Below the pieces are notes generated by a model. The model did no database searches, had not been told where the DNA came from, and was given only the letters and a program-made list of their open reading frames with translations. A stretch of 64,000 nucleotides of DNA from an uncultured Oscillospiraceae bacterium (GTDB lineage: Bacteria; Bacillota; Clostridia; Oscillospirales; Oscillospiraceae), in contig CALWOP010000001.1 of assembly GCA_944383195.1 (NCBI GenBank), positions 30,083 to 94,082 on the forward strand. The letters run 5' to 3'. The position numbers were made by a program, and so were the translations under genes. Shown piece by piece: positions 25,400 to 33,183 of this stretch (position 1 is its first letter; every line of letters begins with the position of its first letter).

Positions 25400-26464
25400 A
25401 TGATTGTCTCTCAGCGTAAAATTCGAGTGCTTGTAGTTGACGATTCTGCGGTGGCGCGGGCTTTTTTGACCAAGGGACTGGCCGAGGCCCCCAACATCGA
25501 GGTGGTTGGTTATGCCATCAACGCGCTGGATGCCAAGACGAAAATCAAGCGTCTGCAGCCGGATGTGATGACGTTGGATGTGGAGATGCCCGGCACCAAT
25601 GGCATCGATTTTCTGCGTCAGCTGCTGCCGGAGAATCCGCTTCCGGTCATCCTGGTGTCAAGCCTGAACCTGAGGGTATTTGAAGCTCTTGCCGCAGGAG
25701 CGGTGGATTTTGTACGCAAACCCGATGGCGAGGAGAGCCGGGAATCGTTCCTGCGGGCTTTGGCCCAGAAGAGCACAGTTGCCTCCTGCGCCAAGGTTTC
25801 TCCCTGCCGGCGCAGTACCATCCAGCCGACGGCTGCCGCCGCGCCCGCACCCATTAATTTGGGGCGGAGCGGAGAAAAGGTGGATCTGGACCACACCATT
25901 ATTGGCCTGGGTGCTTCTACCGGCGGCACAGAGGCAACTTTAGAGGTTTTGAAACGCCTGCCTGCTGATATTCCTGGTATGGTGATCGTGCAGCATATGC
26001 CGCCGGGATTTACGGGTATGTACGCCCAACGGCTCAATAAGCTGTGTGCCATGGAGGTGCGGGAAGCCAAAAACGGCGATGAGATCCACCGGGGACTTGC
26101 GCTGGTGGCGCCTGCCGACCTGCAGGCCAGGGTGGTGCGTATGGGAAGCCGGTACACCCTCTCCTGTCAGCCCGGCGAGAAGGTCAGTGGACACCGGCCC
26201 TCTGTGGATGCCCTGTTTACCTCCATGGCGGAGACGGTGAAGTGCCACATGGTGGGCATAATCATGACCGGAATGGGCCGGGACGGGGCCAGCGGACTTT
26301 TGGAGATGCGCAAGGCTGGGGCCTATACCATTGGACAGGATAAGGACTCCTGCGTGGTGTACGGAATGCCTGGCGTGGCCCAGGAGATCGGTGCGGTGAT
26401 GATCCAAGCCTCCTGCGACAATATCGCCTCCGTGCTGATGCAGCACTTGAAAACAGGAAAATAA
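25400..26464 (+). CDS. cheB: Chemoreceptor methylesterase/deamidase CheB
   Basis: CheB removes receptor methyl groups when phosphorylated. The 354-residue protein has a receiver domain (residues about 8-125, VVDDSAVAR and TLDVEMPG) joined by a Pro/Ala linker to the esterase domain. The catalytic triad is visible: Ser173 in GASTGG, His in VQHMPPGFT and Asp in MGRDGASG. It ends the cheAWRB unit before a strong hairpin. Confidence 0.96.
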   Translation: MIVSQRKIRVLVVDDSAVARAFLTKGLAEAPNIEVVGYAINALDAKTKIKRLQPDVMTLDVEMPGTNGIDFLRQLLPENPLPVILVSSLNLRVFEALAAGAVDFVRKPDGEESRESFLRALAQKSTVASCAKVSPCRRSTIQPTAAAAPAPINLGRSGEKVDLDHTIIGLGASTGGTEATLEVLKRLPADIPGMVIVQHMPPGFTGMYAQRLNKLCAMEVREAKNGDEIHRGLALVAPADLQARVVRMGSRYTLSCQPGEKVSGHRPSVDALFTSMAETVKCHMVGIIMTGMGRDGASGLLEMRKAGAYTIGQDKDSCVVYGMPGVAQEIGAVMIQASCDNIASVLMQHLKTGK

Positions 26465-26470
26465 GTATTT

Positions 26471-26526
26471 AAATCCCCCCTCTGAATCGGCCGAGATAAG
26501 CGGCGGTCGATCCAGAGGGGGGATTT
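26471..26526. terminator. Terminator between cheB and the PHP gene
   Basis: AAATCCCCCCTCTG (26471-26484) pairs with 26513-26526 around a 28-base loop that itself can fold. It lies between convergent genes, so it probably stops both. Confidence 0.85.
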
Positions 26527-26528
26527 AT

Positions 26529-27344
26529 TTAGCCCAAAATCCAATTTAATTCAAGCTCTACTCCACGAAGCGGCTGATCAGGATGCACGGCCTCTCCGTG
26601 AAAGTCACTGCCTGCAGTGATGTGAAGATCATATTTTTTGGCAAAGCCAAGATATTGCGCTACCATCGCTGGGGTGTGATGGGGATAGTAGCACTCCAGG
26701 CCGTCCAAACCATTATTTTTTAATGCCCGAATGGTCTGCTCCAAATGTTCTTCTGAAAAGCCTAACTGGTATGGATGTGCCAGAACGGCTTTTCCCCCTC
26801 CCTGGTGGATGGCGGCGATACAGGCCTCCGCGCTGGCCTTAAAGCGCTCGATACGTTGATACTCCTCTGTGTCCAGATAGCGGTCAAAGGCCTCCCGTGA
26901 ATCTTTCACATAGCCGTGACGCACCATGATTTGGGCGAAGTGAGGACGGGCGATCACATCGCCGCCAGCCAGCGCTTCCACCTCGGCCAGGTCGATTGAT
27001 ATGCCTTTCTCACTTAAAAAACGGACGATGCGGTATTTCCGCTCATTTCGGCCATCCAGCAGCTTCTGGCAGAGCTGAGCCAGCTCAGGACAGTCTTGCT
27101 TAAGTCCAAGTCCCAGAATGTGCATATGGCGGTCTTCCTGGGCACCCAGTTCTACTCCACGGAGGACTGTCAGTTCCAGAGACTGCCCAGCCTGTACAGC
27201 TTCCTCCACACCGTGAATGGTATCGTGATCGGTAATGGCCAATACCTGAATGCTCGATTTATGAGCCAGCTCTACCACTTGTGCAGGGGAGTATTGACCA
27301 TCTGAGGCGGTGGAATGGGTGTGAAGATCGGCCAATGATCTCAT
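26529..27344 (-). CDS. PHP-domain phosphoesterase (3',5'-nucleotide bisphosphatase / TrpH-like family)
   Basis: A 271-residue metal-dependent phosphoesterase. The metal ligands of the PHP fold are present: HTHSTASDG (residues 8-16), ITDHDT (about 37-42), a GVELG strand, RPHFA, HPYQLG, and the final GSDFHG. Members of this family hydrolyse nucleotide 3',5'-bisphosphates such as pAp, or trim RNA 5' ends. It begins 13 bases after the APS-kinase/methyltransferase gene. That neighbour would supply PAPS, and a sulfotransferase would release PAP, so PAP removal is a sensible role here; this is inference. Confidence 0.88.
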   Translation of the reverse strand: MRSLADLHTHSTASDGQYSPAQVVELAHKSSIQVLAITDHDTIHGVEEAVQAGQSLELTVLRGVELGAQEDRHMHILGLGLKQDCPELAQLCQKLLDGRNERKYRIVRFLSEKGISIDLAEVEALAGGDVIARPHFAQIMVRHGYVKDSREAFDRYLDTEEYQRIERFKASAEACIAAIHQGGGKAVLAHPYQLGFSEEHLEQTIRALKNNGLDGLECYYPHHTPAMVAQYLGFAKKYDLHITAGSDFHGEAVHPDQPLRGVELELNWILG

Positions 27345-27357
27345 GACATTCCCTCCT

Positions 27358-28500
27358 CTATGGTTTGACAGCTACAATACGGATGACTGGAGGATCATCG
27401 TTTCCGTAGGGGGCAAATCCGGTTTGCTCCTTGGCGTACTCCACCCGGAATCCACAATGCTCAAACGCATGGACCAGTTCATCCCGGACAATAAAGCGGC
27501 GGTAATGGTTATCATAGAAAAAGGCATTGCGTTCAACTGCCTTTCCTTTTCCGTATAGAGGATCGTTGACGCTGCGAACCTCTACAAAGAATTTCCCGCC
27601 CGGTTTCAACGCCCGGAACATGGCCTGCAGCAGCATGGTCTCCTGCTTTTGATTGATGGCATGGATCGTAAAACGGCTGTAGGCGTAATCATAGCTGTCC
27701 GGTTTGTGGGCGTCGCTGGCAATAAAATCGCCGCACAGGAAGCGAGCATGATCCACCGAATTCTGGTTGAGCTGATCGATGGCGGCGCGGGACAAGTCAA
27801 TGGCCAGCACATCCAGACCTTGTCCGGCAAAAAACAGCGCGTCCCGTCCGTTTCCACAGCCCAGATCTACAAGAGTCTTCCCCGGCTCTACGAGGGTGGA
27901 GACATACTGAGCGAAAGGAGAGGGCTGGGTGGAGCAAATCTGATTGTGATAGTATTGATTCCAGTAGGCAGTATTGTCAATGGGGTTTTCCACAATGTTG
28001 GGATAGAACTTGCGCTCTACTTCTTCCACCAGTTCAAGAGGCGTGCGGTCGCCGTCATTTTGCAGGATCAAGTCGGGGGACTTGGGCTCGTCAAAGGGAA
28101 GATCCACACCCACCACATTGTGTCCCGCAGTGTACAGGCCCTTTTGATTGCGCTGGATGAGGGTCTCTTTTTTGACCCGGATATAGATTTCCTTGTAATT
28201 GGGAATGTGTTCCCGGTTCCAGCGGCGCACTGTGTCAAACATGGCGATGGAACAGCATATCACATCGATGCCCTGGTCGGAGAGCAGCTTACACACCCGA
28301 AAGATTCGTCCCGCCCAGCGCAGACGCTCCTCGTGCGTGTAGCCAACGTCCTCACCGAAGGCCAGACGGATCTCGTCCCCATCCAGATAGACCACATTGG
28401 GTTTGGTGGATTTCAGACGGCGGTAAAAGAGACCGCCCACAGTAGTCTTACCTGCGCCGGACAGTCCGGTGAAGAAATAGACAGTTCCTGGATTATCCAT
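27358..28500 (-). CDS. APS kinase-like / SAM-dependent methyltransferase fusion
   Basis: A 380-residue two-domain protein. Residues 1 to about 165 match adenylylsulfate kinase: P-loop GLSGAGKTT (13-21), LDGDEIR (39-45), VGYTHEERLR, and QKGLYTAG with the downstream GVDLPFDEP. This kinase makes PAPS from APS and ATP. Residues about 175-380 are a class I methyltransferase with VDLGCGNGRD (about 210-219) and AIDLS. It lies 13 bases after the sulfotransferase-like gene and 13 before the PHP gene. The methyl acceptor is unknown. An alternative is that the kinase domain acts on another nucleotide or sugar. Confidence 0.87.
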   Translation of the reverse strand: MDNPGTVYFFTGLSGAGKTTVGGLFYRRLKSTKPNVVYLDGDEIRLAFGEDVGYTHEERLRWAGRIFRVCKLLSDQGIDVICCSIAMFDTVRRWNREHIPNYKEIYIRVKKETLIQRNQKGLYTAGHNVVGVDLPFDEPKSPDLILQNDGDRTPLELVEEVERKFYPNIVENPIDNTAYWNQYYHNQICSTQPSPFAQYVSTLVEPGKTLVDLGCGNGRDALFFAGQGLDVLAIDLSRAAIDQLNQNSVDHARFLCGDFIASDAHKPDSYDYAYSRFTIHAINQKQETMLLQAMFRALKPGGKFFVEVRSVNDPLYGKGKAVERNAFFYDNHYRRFIVRDELVHAFEHCGFRVEYAKEQTGFAPYGNDDPPVIRIVAVKP

Positions 28501-28513
28501 CCTTACCCCTCCT

Positions 28514-30466
28514 TTAATGGTACAGCGGCTGTTCCAACAGCTCCGGGTCTGGCTGGAGCACTGGGGTCATTTGCAGGGGCTGGCCGCCGTGGGTGACAAA
28601 TCTAGGTCTCTTCAGCAACAGCTCGGCAATGTGCAGCCGGTTCTCCCGGCAGTATTCCAGGTGCTCTTTGATCGTTTCTTCGTCCTCCTCCTGGCTTGTC
28701 TGACGCCTGCCCTTTGCCCGCTGGGTCTGAAAGGCTTGCCGCAGAGAGTGGGCGATCCAACCATCCATGGTGGAAAAGTGGTCGATTTTCTCCTCCACCC
28801 AGGCCTCGTCCACCGGCTCCCCCTTGTAATAGTGGAAGTCGTAGCCGCAGGCCTTGTAGATGTCTGCCATCAAATACTCCAAGAAGGCCCGTTCGTCATC
28901 GTTGGCGTACTCGTCATAGGTTCGGTATACGGTGGCGGGGTCAAAGCCCCGGACGTTCCCCTCCAGTGACTCCGGGTCGCGGCCCAGGCGGCTGGAGCAG
29001 TAAGTCATGCTCTCGGTATAAGGGATGTCCAAAAATTCTGCCAGTCGGGTGAAGGTGGCCTTAGGATTCAGCTTGCCGTCCTCAAACCGTACCAGGACGC
29101 TGTCCTGATACAGCCGATCCTCCGGCTCCCGAAGGTAGCTGCGGTTCAATACCCGTTGGACTACCTGATCTGAACATAGAGCGGATTTTTCTGGGTCGCC
29201 GATTTGGGCTGCCATAAAACGGACGGTGGCAGCGTGGCTGGTGGTGGGACGGCGGATGGGGGTAATGGTTTTGATATATTTGAACCCTTTTAAAATGGGA
29301 GATTTTTTGATTTCCTCATACTGTTGGGAAAAAAGAGCGCAGGCCCTTTCCCCCTCGGCCACATCCAGCTGATATTCCACGTTGGGGAAGTGGGGCTGGA
29401 AAAACAGGGCTGGCGCGATGCGGGCTGCCCGGTCCAGGCCGGCGGATGTCTCCGAGTCATTTAAAAACAGGGCGACTAAGAAATCTTTTGCAGTGGGGTT
29501 TTTCAGCTGAGCCAGCTGGCGGTTGACATCGCTCCCCAGAGGGTTTTTCTGATAGAGCGCACGTATTTGGTCAAGCAGCTTGCGATAATCGTCAAACATG
29601 ATGGATTCGATGCTCAGGAGATTGGGGTGACCGTAGAAAATCTCGTTAAAAAAATCACCGCCGTTGTGGGTGGCCAGCTGGGTGTGCCAGATCAGCTTGT
29701 TGACCTCCCGGATTCCAATGGGCTTAAGGGGGTACTGGCTGTAGTCGATGCCAAAGCGCGCCTTAAAGTCAATGGGGTACTGGTCAATTTCCTCCCCAAA
29801 GAGGAAGACAAACTTTTCCTCCCGAAGCAGAGGGCGCAGGTCAAGGCATGGAAGATAGGCACAGAAAAGGGCGGGGTCAGCATAATGAAGGTAGATGTGG
29901 TTTTCTCTTCCTACCCACTCGCTTTTGCGCACATTGTCGTTGAGATACTCCAACTGATATTGGGAATAGACCTCCGCCGCCAGAATTGGGTTTTCCAAAT
30001 CGTGAAAAAAGTACCGGTCGATGACAGGGGCCTTTAGATTCACATAGTCCCCGAAACGGTCCTCTACCGGATTGTAGGGAAGATATCCGCTGCTGTCAAA
30101 GGGAAAGAAGCGCAGAGGCAGCTCCTCATAGCTTGGAAACTCCGTATGGAAGCAGTAGGGGTAAGCGGACAGGGCCTGAAGGTTGCGCTCATAGCGGCGG
30201 CGAAGCTTTTCCTCATTGGGCTGGTAAAAAGCTTGGGTGAGAATATCCCACAGTTGAGGGCGAAACTCCCCCTGGTTGTAGAGCTGAACAAAGGTGGTGT
30301 AAGCCACCTTATAATCCCCGCGGGAGAAAAAAACGTAGCTGGCCGCCTCCAGCCGATCCATGGGGGAAAGATCCTCCTGCTTCTTCAGGGCCACAGTGTA
30401 GGCCTGCTGAGCCTCTGTTTTCTGTCCCAGCTCCGCCAAGCGGCGGGCGATGGCAATGGGTTCCAT
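28514..30466 (-). CDS. Large sulfotransferase-like protein
   Basis: A 650-residue cytoplasmic protein without a signal peptide. The first 90 residues look like helical repeats (EAQQAYTVALKKQE). The middle (about 100-320) is not recognised. The segment around 420-560 resembles the end of PAPS-dependent sulfotransferases: a charged ITPIRRPTTSHAATVR, then VLVRFEDGKLNPKATFTRL and EFLDIPYTESM. A clear 5' PAPS-binding loop was not found, so the assignment is moderate. It is the first gene after flagellin on the same strand, separated by a hairpin, and precedes the APS-kinase gene by 13 bases. Flagellin or its glycan is the proposed substrate. Confidence 0.6.
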   Translation of the reverse strand: MEPIAIARRLAELGQKTEAQQAYTVALKKQEDLSPMDRLEAASYVFFSRGDYKVAYTTFVQLYNQGEFRPQLWDILTQAFYQPNEEKLRRRYERNLQALSAYPYCFHTEFPSYEELPLRFFPFDSSGYLPYNPVEDRFGDYVNLKAPVIDRYFFHDLENPILAAEVYSQYQLEYLNDNVRKSEWVGRENHIYLHYADPALFCAYLPCLDLRPLLREEKFVFLFGEEIDQYPIDFKARFGIDYSQYPLKPIGIREVNKLIWHTQLATHNGGDFFNEIFYGHPNLLSIESIMFDDYRKLLDQIRALYQKNPLGSDVNRQLAQLKNPTAKDFLVALFLNDSETSAGLDRAARIAPALFFQPHFPNVEYQLDVAEGERACALFSQQYEEIKKSPILKGFKYIKTITPIRRPTTSHAATVRFMAAQIGDPEKSALCSDQVVQRVLNRSYLREPEDRLYQDSVLVRFEDGKLNPKATFTRLAEFLDIPYTESMTYCSSRLGRDPESLEGNVRGFDPATVYRTYDEYANDDERAFLEYLMADIYKACGYDFHYYKGEPVDEAWVEEKIDHFSTMDGWIAHSLRQAFQTQRAKGRRQTSQEEDEETIKEHLEYCRENRLHIAELLLKRPRFVTHGGQPLQMTPVLQPDPELLEQPLYH

Positions 30467-30492
30467 GCCGGTTTCCTCCTTTGAAACTTAAG

Positions 30493-30526
30493 AGAGGGGG
30501 GCGGCCCTGCCGGGCCGCCCCCCTCT
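30493..30526 (-). terminator. GC-rich hairpin after flagellin
   Basis: A 15-base perfect stem (AGAGGGGGGCGGCCC pairing with 30512-30526) and four-base loop. On the minus strand it lies between flagellin and the sulfotransferase-like gene. The downstream T-run is weak, so some read-through from flagellin is possible. Confidence 0.8.
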
Positions 30527-30597
30527 GTATTGTGGTGGGGAAACGGGAAGTCCCGCTTTCACCAAGAACGGATGCCTTGCAGTGATGGAATGGCCGA

Positions 30598-31782
30598 TTA
30601 CTGCAGCAGCTGGAGCACGCCCTGAGGCACGGTGTTGGCCTGGGCCAGCATGGCCTGGGCGGACTGGATGAGGATGTTGTTCTTGGTGTAGGCCATCATC
30701 TCGTCGGCGATGTCGGTGTCGCGGATGGTGGACTCGGCGTCCTGGATGTTCTCCTGCATGACGCTCAGGTTGTTGATGGTGTGATCCAGACGGTTCTGGG
30801 TGGCGCCCAGGGTGCCGCGGACATCGGAGACATAGTTGATGGCGTTCTTAATGACATTGAGAGCATCGGCAGCCCCAGTCTGATTGGAGATGTCAATGTC
30901 ACCGATGCCGATGGCATCAGAGTCGGTATTCTTGACGGAGACGGCCAGCTGGTTGAAGCTGTCGCTGGTATCGCCGATCTGGAGGATCAGGCCGCCCACG
31001 CCCTCCTTGGCGGAGGTGGTGAATGTGCCCTTCAACTCTTCATTCGCTCCGGTATTGGCGGCGGTCAGAGTGATCTTGGTTCCAGAGGCAACCGCCGCGG
31101 TATACTGGCCGCCCACATCGCCGGAGAACTTATCGGCATTGATGGCAGCAGCCAGCTTAGTGGCAAAATCATCGGCGTCCATATTAGCGGTCACTTCCAC
31201 ATCGTAGGTCTTGCCGCCCAGGGAGACGCTCATCGTGCCTGTGCCGCTGACCTTGCTGCCCACGGCAAAGCCGGCCAGATCCAATTGGAATACCGCCTTG
31301 CCGTTAGCAGAACCAGCTGTCTTAAGCGTGATCTCGGTGCTGGTGGCATCGGTGTAGCCGGCCAGAGAGCCGTCCAGCAGCTTGATGCCGTTGAAGTTGG
31401 CGGAATCAGCGATGCGGTTGATCTCAGAGCGCAGCTGGTTGACTTCCTTCTGCAGCTGGGTACGGTCGGTGCCCTCATAGGTGCCGTTGGCGGACTGCTC
31501 AGCCAGGGAGTACATGCGGTTGAGCATGTCGTGGACCTCGGTCAGATCACCCTCAGCGGTCTGCACCAGGGAGATGCCGTCCTTGGCATTGTCCTGAGCC
31601 TTGTCCAGGCCGGTGATCTGGGCGCGCATCTTCTCGGAAATGGCCAGACCGGCGGCGTCGTCGCCGGCGCGGTTGATCTTGTAGCCGGAAGAGAGCTTCT
31701 CCAGGTTCTTGGACAGGGCGGAGGTGTTGTTGTTGTAGTTGCGGTAGGCATTCATAGCCATAATATTGTGCTGGATACGCAT
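30598..31782 (-). CDS. fliC: Flagellin, filament subunit
   Basis: The filament protein, 394 residues. The N-terminal D0/D1 part begins MRIQHNIMAMNAYRNYN and contains LSSGYKINRAGDDAAGLAI; the C-terminus has the matching helices and ends NTVPQGVLQLLQ. The middle (about residues 165-300) is variable and rich in Thr/Ser/Ala. Start at ATG 31782 with AAGGAGG eight bases upstream; longer in-frame openings run into the leader. A sigma-28-like promoter lies at 31930-31956, giving a leader of about 140 bases. FliS (36842) is its likely chaperone and FliD (34218) its cap. The following genes may modify it. Confidence 0.96.
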   Translation of the reverse strand: MRIQHNIMAMNAYRNYNNNTSALSKNLEKLSSGYKINRAGDDAAGLAISEKMRAQITGLDKAQDNAKDGISLVQTAEGDLTEVHDMLNRMYSLAEQSANGTYEGTDRTQLQKEVNQLRSEINRIADSANFNGIKLLDGSLAGYTDATSTEITLKTAGSANGKAVFQLDLAGFAVGSKVSGTGTMSVSLGGKTYDVEVTANMDADDFATKLAAAINADKFSGDVGGQYTAAVASGTKITLTAANTGANEELKGTFTTSAKEGVGGLILQIGDTSDSFNQLAVSVKNTDSDAIGIGDIDISNQTGAADALNVIKNAINYVSDVRGTLGATQNRLDHTINNLSVMQENIQDAESTIRDTDIADEMMAYTKNNILIQSAQAMLAQANTVPQGVLQLLQ

Positions 31783-31896
31783 AAGATTTTCCTCCTTGAA
31801 AATTTGGTCGAGGCAAGTTCCTTCTTGCCCGCCGGATTGGTGAGTCCGGACACGCCCGCAGGCCTTTACGGACGGAACCGGACACGGGATGGGGCA

Positions 31897-31914
31897 TTGG
31901 GGCCGCGGCCCCAA
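31897..31914. other. 18-base perfect palindrome in the flagellin leader
   Basis: TTGGGGCCGCGGCCCCAA is self-complementary and lies just downstream of the proposed flagellin promoter, so it would be at the 5' end of the mRNA. It may act as a stabilising 5' hairpin or as an operator. No protein partner is apparent. Confidence 0.6.
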
Positions 31915-31929
31915 GTCCCTTCAATGGTT

Positions 31930-31956
31930 CTTTCGTCCAATTTTCCAAAAAATTAA
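31930..31956 (-). promoter_or_regulatory. Sigma-28-type promoter of flagellin
   Basis: On the minus strand TTAAT (31952-31956) is followed after 13 bases by GGACGAAAG (31930-31938). The -35 and spacer equal those before fliD (TAAT-N13-GGACGATAT), but the last three bases of the -10 are unusual. It lies about 150 bases upstream of the flagellin start, after the terminator of the preceding gene. Confidence 0.6.
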
Positions 31957-31983
31957 GCCCTTTGAGAAAAATTTTAAAAAAAT

Positions 31984-32011
31984 CCCTTCTCCCTCTTGGC
32001 AGGGAGAAGGG
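31984..32011 (-). terminator. Terminator of the ParA-ComFB unit
   Basis: CCCTTCTCCCT pairs with AGGGAGAAGGG (32001-32011) around a six-base loop, followed on the minus strand by ATTTTTTT. A classical intrinsic terminator 18 bases after the ComFB-domain gene. Confidence 0.9.
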
Positions 32012-32028
32012 GAGAGAATAAAACTGAC

Positions 32029-33183
32029 TCAAAGAAGGTGCCGGGGCGTTTCCATCACAGTCTTGCAGGCCTGGATGACCTGGGAGATGACCATGGATTC
32101 AAACTTGGCTCGGTAGAGGCTGACCATAGGCGTGGCGGCAGAGGCGGGCAGCACCACATATTTAGCAGGCAGCCGGGTGAGGGCCAGGGCCCTGGCATCG
32201 GCCAGGCACCGGGGGCAGCTGCACAGACCAAACATATGCACATACCGCTCCAGCCGCTCATCCACCAGGACCTCCATCACATTGATGCAGACTGACCCGT
32301 CCGGCAGGTGCGTCTCACGCGGGGCGAAGGGGACCTCTGGTTCTTCCTCCGGAGCGGGAGCCAGTTCAGGTTTGGGCTGTGGCTCGGGCTCCGGCTTGGA
32401 GGCGGGAGCGGCCATATCCCGGAGCATCCGCTCGATCTCCTCCTGGCTCATTTTTCCGCCGCTGGGAGCGGAAGCGGGAGCCGGTTCAGGTTCTGGCTGC
32501 GGCTCAGGTTCCGGCTTGGAAGCGGGAGCGGCCATGTCCCGGAGCATCTGCTCGATCTCCTCCTGGCTCATTTTCCCGCCGCTGGGTGCGGAAGCGGGAG
32601 CCGGTTCAGGTTCTGGCTGCGGTTCAGGCTCCGGCTTGGAAGCGGGAGCGGCCATGTTTTGGAGCATCCGCTCGATCTCCTCCTGGCTCATTTTTCCGTT
32701 GTTGGGTGCGGGGGCGGGAGCCGGCGTGGGTTGAGGTTCCAGCTCAGGCAGAGGCACCGAAACGGGCTCGGCCGGGGGCGGAGCCTGTTGGGCCAACTCT
32801 TCCTCCAGCGTTTGAGACAGGGCGTCGCGAATGGCCTCAGAGAGCGCGTCATTGTTGGTGCGGGCTACCTGCAAAATGGGGGCGGCCAACCGCTCCCCCT
32901 CCCGGTTGGCGGGGGGCGGAGCAATGTCGGCCTGCGCATGGGCCTGGTCGGCCTGATCAGAATGGGATTTTTTACGAGAACGGGCAGTGTGTTTGGATTT
33001 TTCCGGGGCCGGATGGGAGGCGGAAGAATCCGCTTCTTCTGGGGAAGGGGAGGGCTGGGCCGGTTCAGAGGAGACAGTCTGTTCCGGTTGGGCCGGAGAA
33101 ACCGATTCCTCCGGCGCACCGCCGGAAAGAAGGCTCAGCACGTGGTCCGTCTTGCTGGTGCGGGTGTTTCGTTTTCCTGCCAT
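32029..33183 (-). CDS. ComFB-domain protein with three FliM-like CheY-binding-type repeats
   Basis: A 384-residue protein, not recognised as a whole. Residues 1-160 are polar and Pro/Glu/Lys-rich. Residues 161-280 are three near-identical 40-residue repeats, each with GKMSQEEIERMLRDMA or a variant (motifs at 164-178, 204-218 and 244-258) followed by a Pro-Glu linker. The motif resembles the FliM/FliY N-terminal peptide (LSQxEIDALL) that binds CheY-P. Residues about 292-384 form a ComFB domain with the cysteine cluster LCSCPRC (321-326) and LPAKYVV. ComFB proteins are linked to competence, motility and cyclic-dinucleotide binding. ATG 33183 follows GGGAGG and shares one base with the ParA stop codon. 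Confidence 0.8.
   Translation of the reverse strand: MAGKRNTRTSKTDHVLSLLSGGAPEESVSPAQPEQTVSSEPAQPSPSPEEADSSASHPAPEKSKHTARSRKKSHSDQADQAHAQADIAPPPANREGERLAAPILQVARTNNDALSEAIRDALSQTLEEELAQQAPPPAEPVSVPLPELEPQPTPAPAPAPNNGKMSQEEIERMLQNMAAPASKPEPEPQPEPEPAPASAPSGGKMSQEEIEQMLRDMAAPASKPEPEPQPEPEPAPASAPSGGKMSQEEIERMLRDMAAPASKPEPEPQPKPELAPAPEEEPEVPFAPRETHLPDGSVCINVMEVLVDERLERYVHMFGLCSCPRCLADARALALTRLPAKYVVLPASAATPMVSLYRAKFESMVISQVIQACKTVMETPRHLL
32344..32703 (-). repeat. Three tandem 120-bp in-gene repeats
   Basis: Three direct repeats with an exact 120-base period encode the 40-residue units of the ComFB-domain protein. Units differ by a few substitutions only, so they arose recently or are being homogenised; copy number could vary between strains. 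Confidence 0.93.

Noticed and set aside
26508-26516. CGGTCGATCC as another sigma-28 -10 element
   Set aside because: It lacks the ATAW end, has no -35 and is in the loop of the cheB terminator.
32344-32703. CRISPR-like tandem repeats
   Set aside because: Period is exactly 120 bases with no variable spacers and the repeats are in frame within a protein gene.
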